Numbered from the stretch's first letter, positions 16,192 through 24,258 are shown. The stretch: 64,000 nucleotides of DNA from Paractinoplanes deccanensis (GCF_016862115.1 NZ_BOMI01000148.1:1-64000), one strand, 5' to 3'. The notes: generated from the letters alone by a model not told the origin. Made by a program: numbers and translations.

Positions 16192-16854
16192 ATGTCTGAT
16201 GACGACTTTCGGGCCGGGGTGGTCAGCGCGGCCGAGGAGTTGGTGCGCGAGCGGCTGGGTTCGGACGCCACCGGGCACGACTGGTTCCACGCGGACCGGG
16301 TGCGGCGGATGGCGTTGCGGATCGCCCGGGAAGAGGGCGCGGACCTCTTCGTGGTGGAGTTGACGGCGCTGCTGCACGACATCGCCGACTACAAGTTCTC
16401 CGGCAGCGAGGAGGCCGGGCCGCAGCTCGCGCAGGCCTGGCTGATCGGCAAGGGCGTCGACGCGGGCACCGCGGAGGCGGTCGCCCACATCATTCGCCAC
16501 CTGTCGTTCAAGGGTGCCGGGGTGGCCGACGTGCCGCTGAGCCTGGAGGGCCAGTGTGTGCAGGACGCCGACCGCCTCGACGCGATCGGCGCCATCGGGG
16601 TGGGCCGCGCCTTCGCCTACGGCGGCTGGGACAAGCGCCTCATGCACGACCCCGACGTGCCGCCCACGATGCACGCGGACGTGGCCGCCTACCGGGCCGC
16701 GAAGGGCACGACGGTCAACCACTTCTACGAGAAGCTGCTGCTGCTCAAGGACCGCATCAACACCAAGGCCGGCGCCCGCATAGCCGAGCACCGCCACCAG
16801 GTCCTGTCGAACTTCCTCGACGAGTTCCTCGCCGAATGGGACGCGAAAGCCTGA
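16192..16854 (+). CDS. HD-domain phosphohydrolase (YedJ/YpgQ type)
   Basis: A 220-residue cytosolic metal-dependent phosphohydrolase of the HD superfamily. The metal-binding set is H33 (HDWFHADRV), the H62-D63 pair in LLHDIADYKF, and later DADRLDAIGAIGVGRAF, which is characteristic of the YedJ/YpgQ subgroup. That subgroup includes nucleotide pyrophosphohydrolases, but the substrate here is unknown. The length is standard. It is a single gene between repeat tracts, converging on cofE. Confidence 0.92.
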   Translation: MSDDDFRAGVVSAAEELVRERLGSDATGHDWFHADRVRRMALRIAREEGADLFVVELTALLHDIADYKFSGSEEAGPQLAQAWLIGKGVDAGTAEAVAHIIRHLSFKGAGVADVPLSLEGQCVQDADRLDAIGAIGVGRAFAYGGWDKRLMHDPDVPPTMHADVAAYRAAKGTTVNHFYEKLLLLKDRINTKAGARIAEHRHQVLSNFLDEFLAEWDAKA

Positions 16855-16889
16855 CCCGCCCCACCCGGCAACATCGCCCGGCACCAGCC

Positions 16890-16975
16890 AAGGCCCGCCC
16901 AACGAAGGCCCGCCCAACGAAGGCCCGCCCAACGAAGGCCCGCCCAACGAAGGCCCGCCCAACGAAGGCCCGCCC
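16890..16975. repeat. 15-bp tandem repeat, five full copies and one partial
   Basis: AAGGCCCGCCCAACG repeats perfectly at 16890, 16905, 16920, 16935 and 16950, then runs into the dispersed element at 16968. It lies between the HD gene and the convergent cofE. Confidence 0.9.
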
Positions 16976-17047
16976 TCCCAAGGGGGCCCCCGCCTCTGCG
17001 CACCATTGTGCCGAAAGTCGAGCGATGGCGCGGAAGCCTGTGGACAA
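16968..17047. repeat. Dispersed intergenic element, copy 2
   Basis: It shares with 1940-2021 the block GCCCGCCCTCCCAAGGGGGC + CCCCG, the central CATTGTG and the end GCCTGTGGACAA, at nearly the same spacing (80 against 82 bp). The middle has diverged. It leads directly into the triple 9-mer array at 17039-17109. Confidence 0.65.
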
Positions 17048-17109
17048 CCAGAGACAAGCGGCGGAAGCCTGTGGACAACCAGAGACAAGCGGCGGGCGCC
17101 TGTGGACAA
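17039..17109. repeat. Three DnaA-box 9-mers at 31-bp spacing
   Basis: TGTGGACAA, the complement of TTGTCCACA, occurs at 17039-17047, 17070-17078 and 17101-17109, all in one orientation. The 31-bp unit also contains AACCAGAGACAAGCGGCGG. The spacing is close to three helical turns. The cluster lies between the convergent HD and cofE genes, away from any origin genes. Confidence 0.7.
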
Positions 17110-17130
17110 CCAGGTCGGCGGCTGATGTGT

Positions 17131-18183
17131 CTAGGCGCCGGAGAGGTCGAGGCGGATGCCGTCCTCGTGAGGCAGTGACAAGGTGATCACGCCCTCGGCG
17201 GCGAGGGCGGCTCGCAGGCGGTGGGCGTCGGCGCCCAGGCGCATCCAGCCGGCGGGGCTCGCGTCTCGGGTGCTCAGGTGGAGGGCGGCTGTGGCGCCGC
17301 TGCCGGCAATGGCTTCGGCGGGCTGCAGGACGGTGGCGTGGGCGAAGTCGACGGCGGTCAGGGCCCGCTCGACGGCGGCCGGGTCGACCGGGTTGCCCGG
17401 CAGGGCTGCCTTGGGGCCGTCGGGGAGCTGGGCGGCGTCGCGCAGGCCGGCGGCTCGGGCCTCGGTGGTGCCGAGGCTGAACATGTCGGTGGCGGCTTCG
17501 CGTAGCAGGACCCGGGCGCCCTCGGCGTCGCGGATGCCGGTGCGGGGGTAGCCGCGGACCACGGCCACCGGTACGGCGTCGATCTTGCCTTTGACGAGCT
17601 CGCCGGCGGCGGCCAGCTCGTCGATCACGGCCATCTGGGTGATTTCGAGCTGGTTGCCGTACGGGTCGGTCTCGCCGCGGTGGTCGCGGAACGGCTCGAT
17701 GCCGGCGGCGCCCAGGGCCACGTCGGTGAGGCCGTTGCGCCAGGCGCGGCCCATGGTGTCGGAGACGATGACGCCGACGTCGAGGCCGCGCTCGCGCAGG
17801 GCGTCGCGGAGGTGGCGGGCCGAGGCGTCGGGGTCGGCGGGAAGCAGCACCAGGTGGGTCTTGTCCACGTTGGAGGCGTCGATGCCGGCGGCGGCCATCA
17901 CGAAGCCGTGGTGGGTCTGCACGATGGTCGTCGGGCCGCGGCGGGCGACCACGCGCGCCGTCTCGGACTCGAGCGCGGCGGCGCGGGCCGCGTCGCGCTC
18001 GGGGCCGTCGGCCGGCACCTCGACGAGGCGGCCCTCGGCCTTCGAGACGATCTTGCTGGTGACGACGAGGACGTCGCCGTCGGCCAGCCACGGCGCGGCC
18101 GTGGTGATCAGCTCGGCGAGGTCGTCGCCGGCCACCACGTCGCCGATGCCGCGCACCGGAAGGATCTCGAGCCCGTCAATCAC
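17131..18183 (-). CDS. cofE: Coenzyme F420-0:L-glutamate ligase
   Basis: The 350-residue enzyme adds gamma-linked glutamates to F420-0 using GTP. The CofE domain fills about residues 1-250: ILPVRGIGDVVAGDDLA, VLVVTSKIVSKAEGR, the QTHHGFVMAAAGID motif, VIVSDTMGRAWRNG and GNQLEITQMAVIDELA. It starts at GTG 18183 with GGAGG 5 nt upstream. Mycobacterial FbiB (about 450 residues) carries a C-terminal nitroreductase domain. Here only about 95 residues follow (AVERALTAVDFAHATVL to the end), with no flavin-binding motif I can see, so dehydro-F420 reduction must come from elsewhere or from a very different domain. cofD lies 85 bp upstream on the same strand. Confidence 0.93.
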   Translation of the reverse strand: MIDGLEILPVRGIGDVVAGDDLAELITTAAPWLADGDVLVVTSKIVSKAEGRLVEVPADGPERDAARAAALESETARVVARRGPTTIVQTHHGFVMAAAGIDASNVDKTHLVLLPADPDASARHLRDALRERGLDVGVIVSDTMGRAWRNGLTDVALGAAGIEPFRDHRGETDPYGNQLEITQMAVIDELAAAGELVKGKIDAVPVAVVRGYPRTGIRDAEGARVLLREAATDMFSLGTTEARAAGLRDAAQLPDGPKAALPGNPVDPAAVERALTAVDFAHATVLQPAEAIAGSGATAALHLSTRDASPAGWMRLGADAHRLRAALAAEGVITLSLPHEDGIRLDLSGA

Positions 18184-18312
18184 GCTGCCTCCAAGTCTCG
18201 AAGTGGGAGTGGGCCGACGGGAACGGAAGGGGCGGAGGGGTGAGGGCCCGGCGACGAGGACCGACCCAGCATGCCCCCGCGGTGTCGCGGGCAGTCGCCG
18301 GGGAGAGGAGCG

Positions 18313-19269
18313 TCACGCCACGCCGGCCAGGGACAGGGCGTCCGCGACCATCTGGGCGGTCGCCTGCTCGGAACTCATCCAGAGCGGGACCGCGCGGGTC
18401 GCGACGCCGGGGACCTCGGCGCCGGCGTCGCTCGTGTCGACCAGCCAGCCGTCGAGCACGCCGCCGGCGGAACGGGCGCCGTAGAGGCCGCCGACCGCGG
18501 CGGGGGTGACCTCGACGCCGATCGTGGCCAGGCACTTGTCGGCCATGCCGCGGATCGGCGAGTCGCCGATGATGGGGGAGAGGCCGATCACCGGTGCGGA
18601 GCCGCTCACCAGCGCCTCGCGCAGCGGCGCGACCGCCAGGATCGGGGCGATGCTGACCACCGGGTTGCTCGGCGCGATCAGCACCACGTCGGCCTCGGCC
18701 AGCGCCTCGAGCACGCCGGGGGCCGGCTTGGCCGCGTCGGCGCCGACGAAGACGAAGCGGTGGGTCGGCACGTCGCCCCGGTAGCGCACCCACCACTCCT
18801 GGAAGTGGATGGCCTTGCGCTCGCCCTCGACGTCGGCGACCACGTGGGTCTCGAGCCGGTCGTCGGTGGCCGGGACGATCGTGACGCCGGGCTGCCATCG
18901 CGTGCACAAAGCCGCCGTGACCTGGGACAACGGGTAGCCGGCGGTGAGCATCTGCGTGCGTACGAGATGGGTGGCGGTGTCCTTGTCGCCCAGGCCGAAC
19001 CACGACGGCTCGGCGCCGTAGGCGGCGAGCTCCTCCTTGACCACCCACGTCTCGCCGACCCGGCCCCAGCCGCGCTCGCGGTCGTGGGCGCCGCCCAGCG
19101 TGTACATCACGCTGTCGAGGTCGGGGCAGATCTGCAGGCCGTGCATGCGCACGTCGTCGCCGACGTTGACCACCGCGGTGACCTCGGCGCCGATCGCTCT
19201 CGCATGGGCGCGCACACCGACCAGGAATTTGGCGCCGCCGATGCCACCGGAAAGGACCACGATCCGCAT
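18313..19269 (-). CDS. cofD: 2-phospho-L-lactate / phosphoenolpyruvate transferase (F420 synthesis)
   Basis: A 318-residue protein that transfers a phospholactate or phosphoenolpyruvate unit to Fo, giving (dehydro)F420-0. It begins with the CofD motif MRIVVLSGGIGGAKFLVGVR. It contains VVNVGDDVRMHGLQICPDLD, IGLSPIIGDSPIRGMADKCL and the pocket segment VLIAPSNPVVSIAPIL. ATG 19269 is used because CofD proteins start MRI and GAGG lies 9 nt upstream; an ATG 9 bp earlier is possible. It precedes cofE by 129 bp, so the pair is likely one operon. fbiC lies on the other strand 1.4 kb away. Confidence 0.95.
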   Translation of the reverse strand: MRIVVLSGGIGGAKFLVGVRAHARAIGAEVTAVVNVGDDVRMHGLQICPDLDSVMYTLGGAHDRERGWGRVGETWVVKEELAAYGAEPSWFGLGDKDTATHLVRTQMLTAGYPLSQVTAALCTRWQPGVTIVPATDDRLETHVVADVEGERKAIHFQEWWVRYRGDVPTHRFVFVGADAAKPAPGVLEALAEADVVLIAPSNPVVSIAPILAVAPLREALVSGSAPVIGLSPIIGDSPIRGMADKCLATIGVEVTPAAVGGLYGARSAGGVLDGWLVDTSDAGAEVPGVATRAVPLWMSSEQATAQMVADALSLAGVA

Positions 19270-19385
19270 GCCCACCATCCTCGCGTACGGGTATGACAGA
19301 ACCGCCCGCCGGGTATCCGGGCGCCGTGCGGGGCCGGACTACGCTGAGCCGACCCGCCATCCCCATCGTTCGTCAGGGAGACTCC

Positions 19386-20447
19386 GTGACCAGCCAACCG
19401 CAGCCGCCGCCGGGCGAGGGCAAACCGGCCGGCCAGTTCCTTCGCCCGCTGCGCGACCTCGCGGCGTACGCGCTCGTCGGCGCGCCCGCGCTGCTGCTCT
19501 TCGTGGCGATCGTCCGGCTGATCCCGGACAGCAACGTCGGCTTCGGCCTGCGCACGCAGGACATCTTCGACGACTTCGTGAACGTCGAGACGATCTTCTT
19601 CCCGATCGCGGCCGTGCTGCTCGCGCTGCTGGTGCAGCCGCGCCATCCGAAGGCCCGGCTGATCGTGCTGGCCGCCCTGGCCGAATACGCGGTGGCGGCG
19701 TTCTTCGCGGTCTTCTTCGGCGTGCTGATCGGCCTGATCAACCTGGCGAGCAACAACGGCGCCCGGGTGGCCTTCGAGGAGCTGCTCGTGCGCGTGGCCT
19801 GGCTCGCCGTGTTCGGCGTGGCGGCCTACGCGGTGTTCCGCATCTGGCAGGGCATGTTCTTCGTGCCGCGGCCCAAGACCGAGCCCGGGGTGTACGGCCG
19901 TCCGCAGTACAACCAGCCGGGCGCCTACCCGGGCCAGCCGGGCTACGGTCCGCCGCCGGGCTACGGTCCCCCTCCGGGCCAGCCGCAGCCGGGCGCCTAT
20001 CCGCCGCCTCCGCCGGGCGCCGCTCCCTACGGCCAGCCGGTGTACGGCCAGCCGCCGCAGGGCCAGCCGCCGCATGGCCAGCCGGCGCAGGGCCAGCCGG
20101 CGCAGGGCCAGCCGGTGCAGGGCCAGCCGGTGCAGGGCCAGCCGCAGCCGCCCTCGTGGAACCAGCCCGCCGTCCCGATCCCGGCGTCGGGCGTGCCCGC
20201 CCACCCGGCGGCACCGCCGTCGTCCGCCCCGCCCGCGCCCGCGTTCCCGGCGTCGGCCCCGCCCGCGCCGGCTCCCGGTTTTCCGGCGCCGTCCGCGCCT
20301 GCGGTCCCGCCCGCGGCCTCGCCGTTCAGCGAGCCGACCCAGGTGGTTCCCGCCGAGCCGCAGAAGGCGGGCGAGGACCGCACCGAGAAGATCCCGGACG
20401 AGCGCCCGGGCTTCGGCCCCGCCGACCAGGACCCGCCCCGGCACTGA
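19386..20447 (+). CDS. Membrane protein with Gly-Gln-Pro repeat tail
   Basis: The 353-residue product has about four transmembrane segments in residues 25-165 (LAAYALVGAPALLLFVAIVR and others). A cytoplasmic tail of about 190 residues follows, rich in Pro, Gln, Gly, Tyr and Ala. The tail contains GQP repeats (GQPPQGQPPHGQPAQGQPAQ onward) and PAPAFPASAP-type segments. GTG 19386 is chosen because AGGGAG lies 5 nt upstream. No known domain is recognised. Similar short membrane proteins with Pro/Gln tails are common in actinobacteria, sometimes in cell-envelope regions. It is divergent from cofD and upstream of fbiC. Confidence 0.8.
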   Translation: MTSQPQPPPGEGKPAGQFLRPLRDLAAYALVGAPALLLFVAIVRLIPDSNVGFGLRTQDIFDDFVNVETIFFPIAAVLLALLVQPRHPKARLIVLAALAEYAVAAFFAVFFGVLIGLINLASNNGARVAFEELLVRVAWLAVFGVAAYAVFRIWQGMFFVPRPKTEPGVYGRPQYNQPGAYPGQPGYGPPPGYGPPPGQPQPGAYPPPPPGAAPYGQPVYGQPPQGQPPHGQPAQGQPAQGQPVQGQPVQGQPQPPSWNQPAVPIPASGVPAHPAAPPSSAPPAPAFPASAPPAPAPGFPAPSAPAVPPAASPFSEPTQVVPAEPQKAGEDRTEKIPDERPGFGPADQDPPRH

Positions 20448-20671
20448 CCTCCGCGAGTCCCGTCTCCCGAACAGCGCGAAAGAGCGCGAAAGGCGGGAGA
20501 CGGGCCGCCGGAAAGAGGGTTCGTCCGGCGCGCCAAGCGAGCGTCAGGCCGCTCGGAAAAGAGCGGTGGGGCCGCCCGGAGAGAGCGCGCGGACCGCGTG
20601 CGACGGGCCGCCGTGTCCTATCCCACTGCGTGCGGCCGGGCACCGCCGGGGCAGTCACGCGGAATCCGGCC

Positions 20672-20677
20672 TAGGCT
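20672..20677 (+). promoter_or_regulatory. -10 element, probable leaderless start of fbiC
   Basis: TAGGCT ends exactly 6 nt before GTG 20684; no Shine-Dalgarno is present. Confidence 0.55.
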
Positions 20678-20683
20678 GCTCTG

Positions 20684-23218
20684 GTGGTCGAGGTCAACGC
20701 CGTACAAACCGTCAGCATCACGCCCACCGAGAAGGCGCCCACCGAAGCGCAGATCAAACGGGCGTTGCGCCGCGCCGCCGACGGCAAGGCCGTCGATGCC
20801 GAGGAGGCCGCGGCGCTGCTCGCCGCGACCGGCGAGAGCTTCGACGAGCTGCTCGCGATCGCCGGCGGCATCCGCGACGCGGGTCTTCGGGAGGCCGGCC
20901 GTCCCGGTGTGGTGACCTATTCGCGCAAGGTCTTCATCCCGCTCACCCGGCTCTGCCGCGACCGGTGCCACTACTGCACCTTCGCCACGGTGCCCCACCG
21001 GCTGCCCGCCGCCTTCCTGGAGCGCGACGAGGTGCTCGCCATCGCCCGCGAGGGTGCCGCGCAGGGCTGCAAGGAGGCCCTGTTCACGCTCGGCGACCGC
21101 CCCGAGGAGCGCTGGCCGGCCGCCCGGCAGTGGCTCGACGAGCGCGGCTACGACTCGACGCTCGACTATGTGCGCTCGGTCGCCATCGCCGTGCTGGAGG
21201 AGACCGGCCTGCTGCCGCACCTGAACCCCGGCGTGATGAGCTGGGCCGAGCTTCAGCGCCTCAAGCCGGTCGCCCCGAGCATGGGCATGATGCTCGAGAC
21301 CACGGCCACTCGCCTCTGGTCCGACAAGGGCGGCCCGCACTACGGCTCTCCCGACAAGGAGCCGGCCGTACGCCTGCGCGTGCTCGACGACGCCGGCCGC
21401 GTGGGCGTGCCGTTCACCACCGGCATCCTGATCGGCATCGGGGAGACCCGCGCCGAGCGGGTGGACGCGCTCTTCGCGATGCGCCGCGCCGCCCGCGAGT
21501 ACGGGCACATCCAAGAGGTCATCATCCAGAACTTCCGCGCGAAGCCGGACACGGCGATGCGCGGCATGCCCGACGCCGAGCTGCGCGAGCTGGCCGCCAC
21601 GGTCGCCGTGGGCCGGGTCATCATGGGCCCGCGCGCCCGCATCCAGGCGCCGCCCAACCTGATCGACGCCGAGTTCGCGCTGCTGCTGCGCGCCGGCATC
21701 GACGACTGGGGCGGCGTCTCGCCGGTCACCCCGGACCACGTCAACCCCGAGCGTCCGTGGCCCCAGATCGAGCTTCTTCGCGAGATGTCGGAGAAATCGG
21801 GCTTCCAGCTGCGGGAGCGGCTCACGATCTACCCGGAGTACGTCCGCCGGGGCGCCGAGGGCTGGCTCGACCCGCGCCTCGCCGCGCACGTGAGCGCGCT
21901 CGCGGGCGCCGACGGGCTGGCACGCGAGGACGCGCAGCTGAAGGGCCTGCCCTGGCAGGAGCCCGACGATGCGTACGGCCAGGGCCGCACCGACCTCTTC
22001 GCCACGATTGACACCGACGGCCGCACGGGCGACCGCCGCTCCGACTTCGACGACGTCTACGGCGACTGGAACGAGGTCGCCGCGCACGTCACGACCGACA
22101 CCCGCAGGACGCTCGACAGCGATGTGGTCAAGGGCCTCAAGCTCGCCGGCGAGGACCCCGCCAAGCTGCTGCTGCCGGAGCACGAGGACGAGGCGATGGC
22201 GCTGTTCAACGCGGACGGCCCGGCCCTCGACGAGCTCGCCCGCATCGCCGACGACCTGCGCAAGCACGTCAACGGCGAGGACATCACGTACGTGGTGAAC
22301 CGGAACATCAACTTCACCAACGTCTGCTACGTGGGCTGCCGGTTCTGCGCGTTCGCCCAGCGCGAGAAGGACGCCGACGCCTACCGGCTCTCCGTGGAGC
22401 AGGTCGCCGACCGCGCCGAGCAGGCGTGGCGCGACGGTGCCTCCGAGGTGTGCATGCAGGGCGGCATCGACCCCAAGATGCCCGTCACCGCGTACGCCGA
22501 TCTGGTGCGTGCCGTGAAGGACCGCGTCCCCGGCATGCACGTCCACGCGTACTCCCCGATGGAGATCGTCACGGCCGCCGCCAAGGCGGGCGTCTCTGTG
22601 CGCGAATGGCTCACCGAGCTCAAGGCCGCGGGCCTCGGCACGATCCCCGGCACCGCCGCCGAGATCCTCGACGACGACGTGCGCTGGGTGCTCACCAAGG
22701 GCAAGCTGCCCGCCAGCGCCTGGGTCGACGTGGTCACCACCGCCCACCAGGTGGGCATCCGGTCGAGCTCGACGATGATGTACGGCCACGTCGATCATCC
22801 CCGGCAGTGGCTGGGCCATTTCCGGGTGCTGGCCGGCATCCAGGACGTGACCGGCGGTTTCACCGAGTTCGTGGCGCTGCCGTTCATTCACACGAACGCG
22901 CCGATCTATCTCGCCGGCATCGCGAAGGCCGGTCCGACCTGGCGGGAGAACAGGGTCGTGCACGCGATGGCCCGGATTCTGCTGCACGGCCGGATCGACA
23001 ACATCCAATGCTCGTGGGTGAAACTCGGTGACGACGGAACGCGAGTGATGCTCAACGGCGGCTGTAATGATCTCGGGGGAACCCTGATGGAGGAAACCAT
23101 CTCCCGAATGGCCGGTTCGGAGCACGGTTCGGCGCGTACGGTCGCCGAATTGAAGGAACTGGCAGCGGCGGCCGGCCGGCCTGCGGTGGAGCGGACGACC
23201 ACCTACGGTCGACGGTAG
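20684..23218 (+). CDS. fbiC: FO synthase, fused CofG-CofH
   Basis: The 844-residue enzyme makes 7,8-didemethyl-8-hydroxy-5-deazariboflavin (Fo), the F420 chromophore, from tyrosine and a ribityl-uracil. It has two radical-SAM halves. The N-terminal CofG half has cluster cysteines C91-x3-C95-x2-C98 (CRDRCHYCTF). The C-terminal CofH half has C548-x3-C552-x2-C555 (CYVGCRFCAF), followed by the QGGIDPKMP motif. The two-domain fusion and length match actinobacterial FbiC; archaea encode the halves separately. The start is a GTG. It stands alone, 236 bp downstream of the Pro-rich membrane protein gene, with whiB following after a long leader. Confidence 0.97.
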   Translation: MVEVNAVQTVSITPTEKAPTEAQIKRALRRAADGKAVDAEEAAALLAATGESFDELLAIAGGIRDAGLREAGRPGVVTYSRKVFIPLTRLCRDRCHYCTFATVPHRLPAAFLERDEVLAIAREGAAQGCKEALFTLGDRPEERWPAARQWLDERGYDSTLDYVRSVAIAVLEETGLLPHLNPGVMSWAELQRLKPVAPSMGMMLETTATRLWSDKGGPHYGSPDKEPAVRLRVLDDAGRVGVPFTTGILIGIGETRAERVDALFAMRRAAREYGHIQEVIIQNFRAKPDTAMRGMPDAELRELAATVAVGRVIMGPRARIQAPPNLIDAEFALLLRAGIDDWGGVSPVTPDHVNPERPWPQIELLREMSEKSGFQLRERLTIYPEYVRRGAEGWLDPRLAAHVSALAGADGLAREDAQLKGLPWQEPDDAYGQGRTDLFATIDTDGRTGDRRSDFDDVYGDWNEVAAHVTTDTRRTLDSDVVKGLKLAGEDPAKLLLPEHEDEAMALFNADGPALDELARIADDLRKHVNGEDITYVVNRNINFTNVCYVGCRFCAFAQREKDADAYRLSVEQVADRAEQAWRDGASEVCMQGGIDPKMPVTAYADLVRAVKDRVPGMHVHAYSPMEIVTAAAKAGVSVREWLTELKAAGLGTIPGTAAEILDDDVRWVLTKGKLPASAWVDVVTTAHQVGIRSSSTMMYGHVDHPRQWLGHFRVLAGIQDVTGGFTEFVALPFIHTNAPIYLAGIAKAGPTWRENRVVHAMARILLHGRIDNIQCSWVKLGDDGTRVMLNGGCNDLGGTLMEETISRMAGSEHGSARTVAELKELAAAAGRPAVERTTTYGRR

Positions 23219-23354
23219 GTCACAAATCGGGTTAAATTGGACTCGTGAGGTCGCGAGCGCGTTACCAACCGGGGCTCCGGAGAGATAGGGCAGGAACGGG
23301 ACCACGACGCGCCGAAGGCGCGCCGGGGAAACGGGCCTATTTATCAGGTTCGGC

Positions 23355-23384
23355 TTGACGACGCACGTCTTACACGCGTGTAAT
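23355..23384 (+). promoter_or_regulatory. whiB promoter with palindrome over the -10
   Basis: TTGACG (23355-23360) and TGTAAT (23379-23384) are 18 bp apart. The perfect 14-bp palindrome TTACACGCGTGTAA (23370-23383) covers the spacer and the -10, where a bound protein would block RNA polymerase. Confidence 0.5.
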
Positions 23385-23409
23385 TTCGGTGGGGTTGTGG
23401 GCTGCGACG

Positions 23410-23469
23410 CCGCGGATCCGCGGTCAGGGAATCCGTGTCCGGCTCACAAAAAACACGCACGCGTGCGTG
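23410..23469 (+). promoter_or_regulatory. Two further perfect palindromes in the whiB leader
   Basis: CCGCGGATCCGCGG (23410-23423, 14 bp) and CACGCACGCGTGCGTG (23454-23469, 16 bp) are both perfect. The second shares the core CACGCGTG with the promoter palindrome 85 bp upstream. Confidence 0.5.
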
Positions 23470-23477
23470 GGGGGTCA

Positions 23478-23499
23478 GCGCCGGCATCGCTGCCGGCGC
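23478..23499 (+). promoter_or_regulatory. Hairpin just before the whiB ribosome site
   Basis: GCGCCGGCA (23478-23486), loop TCGC, then TGCCGGCGC (23491-23499): a perfect 9-bp stem ending 7 nt before the GGGAGG ribosome site (23507-23512). It could affect translation or RNA stability. Confidence 0.45.
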
Positions 23500-23519
23500 G
23501 GAAATTGGGAGGCACGCCG

Positions 23520-23777
23520 ATGGAAGCGCAGGTTGAAGGGGTCGACCTGCTCGGGGACGCGCCCGAGTGGCAGGAGCGGGCGCTGTGTTCGCAGACAGAT
23601 CCGGAGGCTTTCTTCCCGGAGAAGGGTGGGTCCACCCGGGAGGCGAAGAGGATCTGCGGCCGCTGTGAAGTGAAGGCCGAGTGCCTGGAATACGCGCTGG
23701 GCCACGACGAACGCTTCGGCATCTGGGGTGGACTGTCCGAGCGGGAACGTCGCAAGCTCAAGCGGCGGGTCGCCTGA
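23520..23777 (+). CDS. whiB: WhiB-family iron-sulfur regulator (WhiB/WhmD type)
   Basis: The 85-residue protein is a Wbl regulator that binds a 4Fe-4S cluster and acts with the primary sigma factor. The cluster ligands are C23, C46, C49 and C55 (ALCSQTDPEAFFPEKGGSTR, then CGRCEVKAEC). The GIWGG turn is at 67-71, followed by a basic tail RERRKLKRR that contacts DNA. The sequence is closest to Streptomyces WhiB and mycobacterial WhmD (WhiB2), needed for sporulation septation or cell division. ATG 23520 has GGGAGG 7 nt upstream. A frame upstream to 23355 runs through the palindromes and is not family-like. Neighbours match the M. tuberculosis whiB2 region. Confidence 0.95.
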   Translation: MEAQVEGVDLLGDAPEWQERALCSQTDPEAFFPEKGGSTREAKRICGRCEVKAECLEYALGHDERFGIWGGLSERERRKLKRRVA

Positions 23778-23784
23778 GCCAGGC

Positions 23785-24246
23785 TCAGGACAGCTCGTCG
23801 GGATCCACCCCGAGCAGGTTGGCTACCTGCTCGATGATCACATCGTGGACGAGGTCGGCGAGGTCCTCGCGGTCCATCGCCCGGAATTCCAGCGGCCGCC
23901 GGTAGAGCACGATCCGTGGGGGGAGCTCCTGCCGGCCGGGGCGGCCGGGCAGCAGGCGGGCCAGTGGCACCTCGCCGTCCTCGAGCACGTCGGAGTCGTA
24001 GACGTTGAGCTCGGGCGGCACGTCCTCGACCGCGAACTCGACGCCGGCGAGCTCTTTGGCGTATCGCCGCTCGAGGCCCTCGACGGTGTCGAGCACGAGG
24101 TCGTCGAAGATCTCGGCCTTGGTGCGGGCCAGGGGGACCGTCGCCGGCACCAGCCGCCCGCGCAGCCCGCGGCCGTGCCGGTCGCGGCGGGCGGGATGGC
24201 CCGGGCCGGATCGGCGGGGCGAACGGGGTTCGGGGCTGGTGGTCAC
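23785..24246 (-). CDS. Zincin-like metallopeptidase family protein with degenerate active site
   Basis: The 153-residue protein resembles the small zincin family next to whiB2 in actinobacteria (Rv3259 region). The fold signature is present: TKAEIFDDLVLDTVEGLERR, then ELPPRIVLYRRPLEFRA, then DLVHDVIIEQVANLLGVDPD. The expected HEXXHXXG is replaced by IIEQVANLLG: the glutamate stays but both zinc histidines are gone. It is probably not an active peptidase unless the upstream His takes over. The start is GTG 24246, with TAGAGT 6 nt before it. It is divergent from DUF3499 and convergent with whiB. Confidence 0.8.
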   Translation of the reverse strand: MTTSPEPRSPRRSGPGHPARRDRHGRGLRGRLVPATVPLARTKAEIFDDLVLDTVEGLERRYAKELAGVEFAVEDVPPELNVYDSDVLEDGEVPLARLLPGRPGRQELPPRIVLYRRPLEFRAMDREDLADLVHDVIIEQVANLLGVDPDELS

Positions 24247-24252
24247 CGGACA

Positions 24253-24258
24253 ACTCTA
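24253..24258 (-). promoter_or_regulatory. -10 element, probable leaderless start
   Basis: On the minus strand TAGAGT ends exactly 6 nt before GTG 24246. Confidence 0.5.

Noticed and set aside
15543..17109. Overlapping long frames across the C/T-rich repeats and the HD gene
   Set aside because: Peptides are periodic repeats of the minisatellites; the HD gene on the plus strand explains the coding signal.
15600..17112. CRISPR-like arrays
   Set aside because: Repeats are directly adjacent with no unique spacers, units vary from 15 to 50 bp, and no cas genes are present.
20618..23305. 895-codon open frame antisense to fbiC
   Set aside because: Shadow of fbiC; low-complexity composition and no ribosome site.
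23219..23350. Riboswitch upstream of whiB
   Set aside because: I compared it by eye with ydaO (c-di-AMP), cobalamin and SAM consensus motifs and found no match. The palindromes suit protein binding better.
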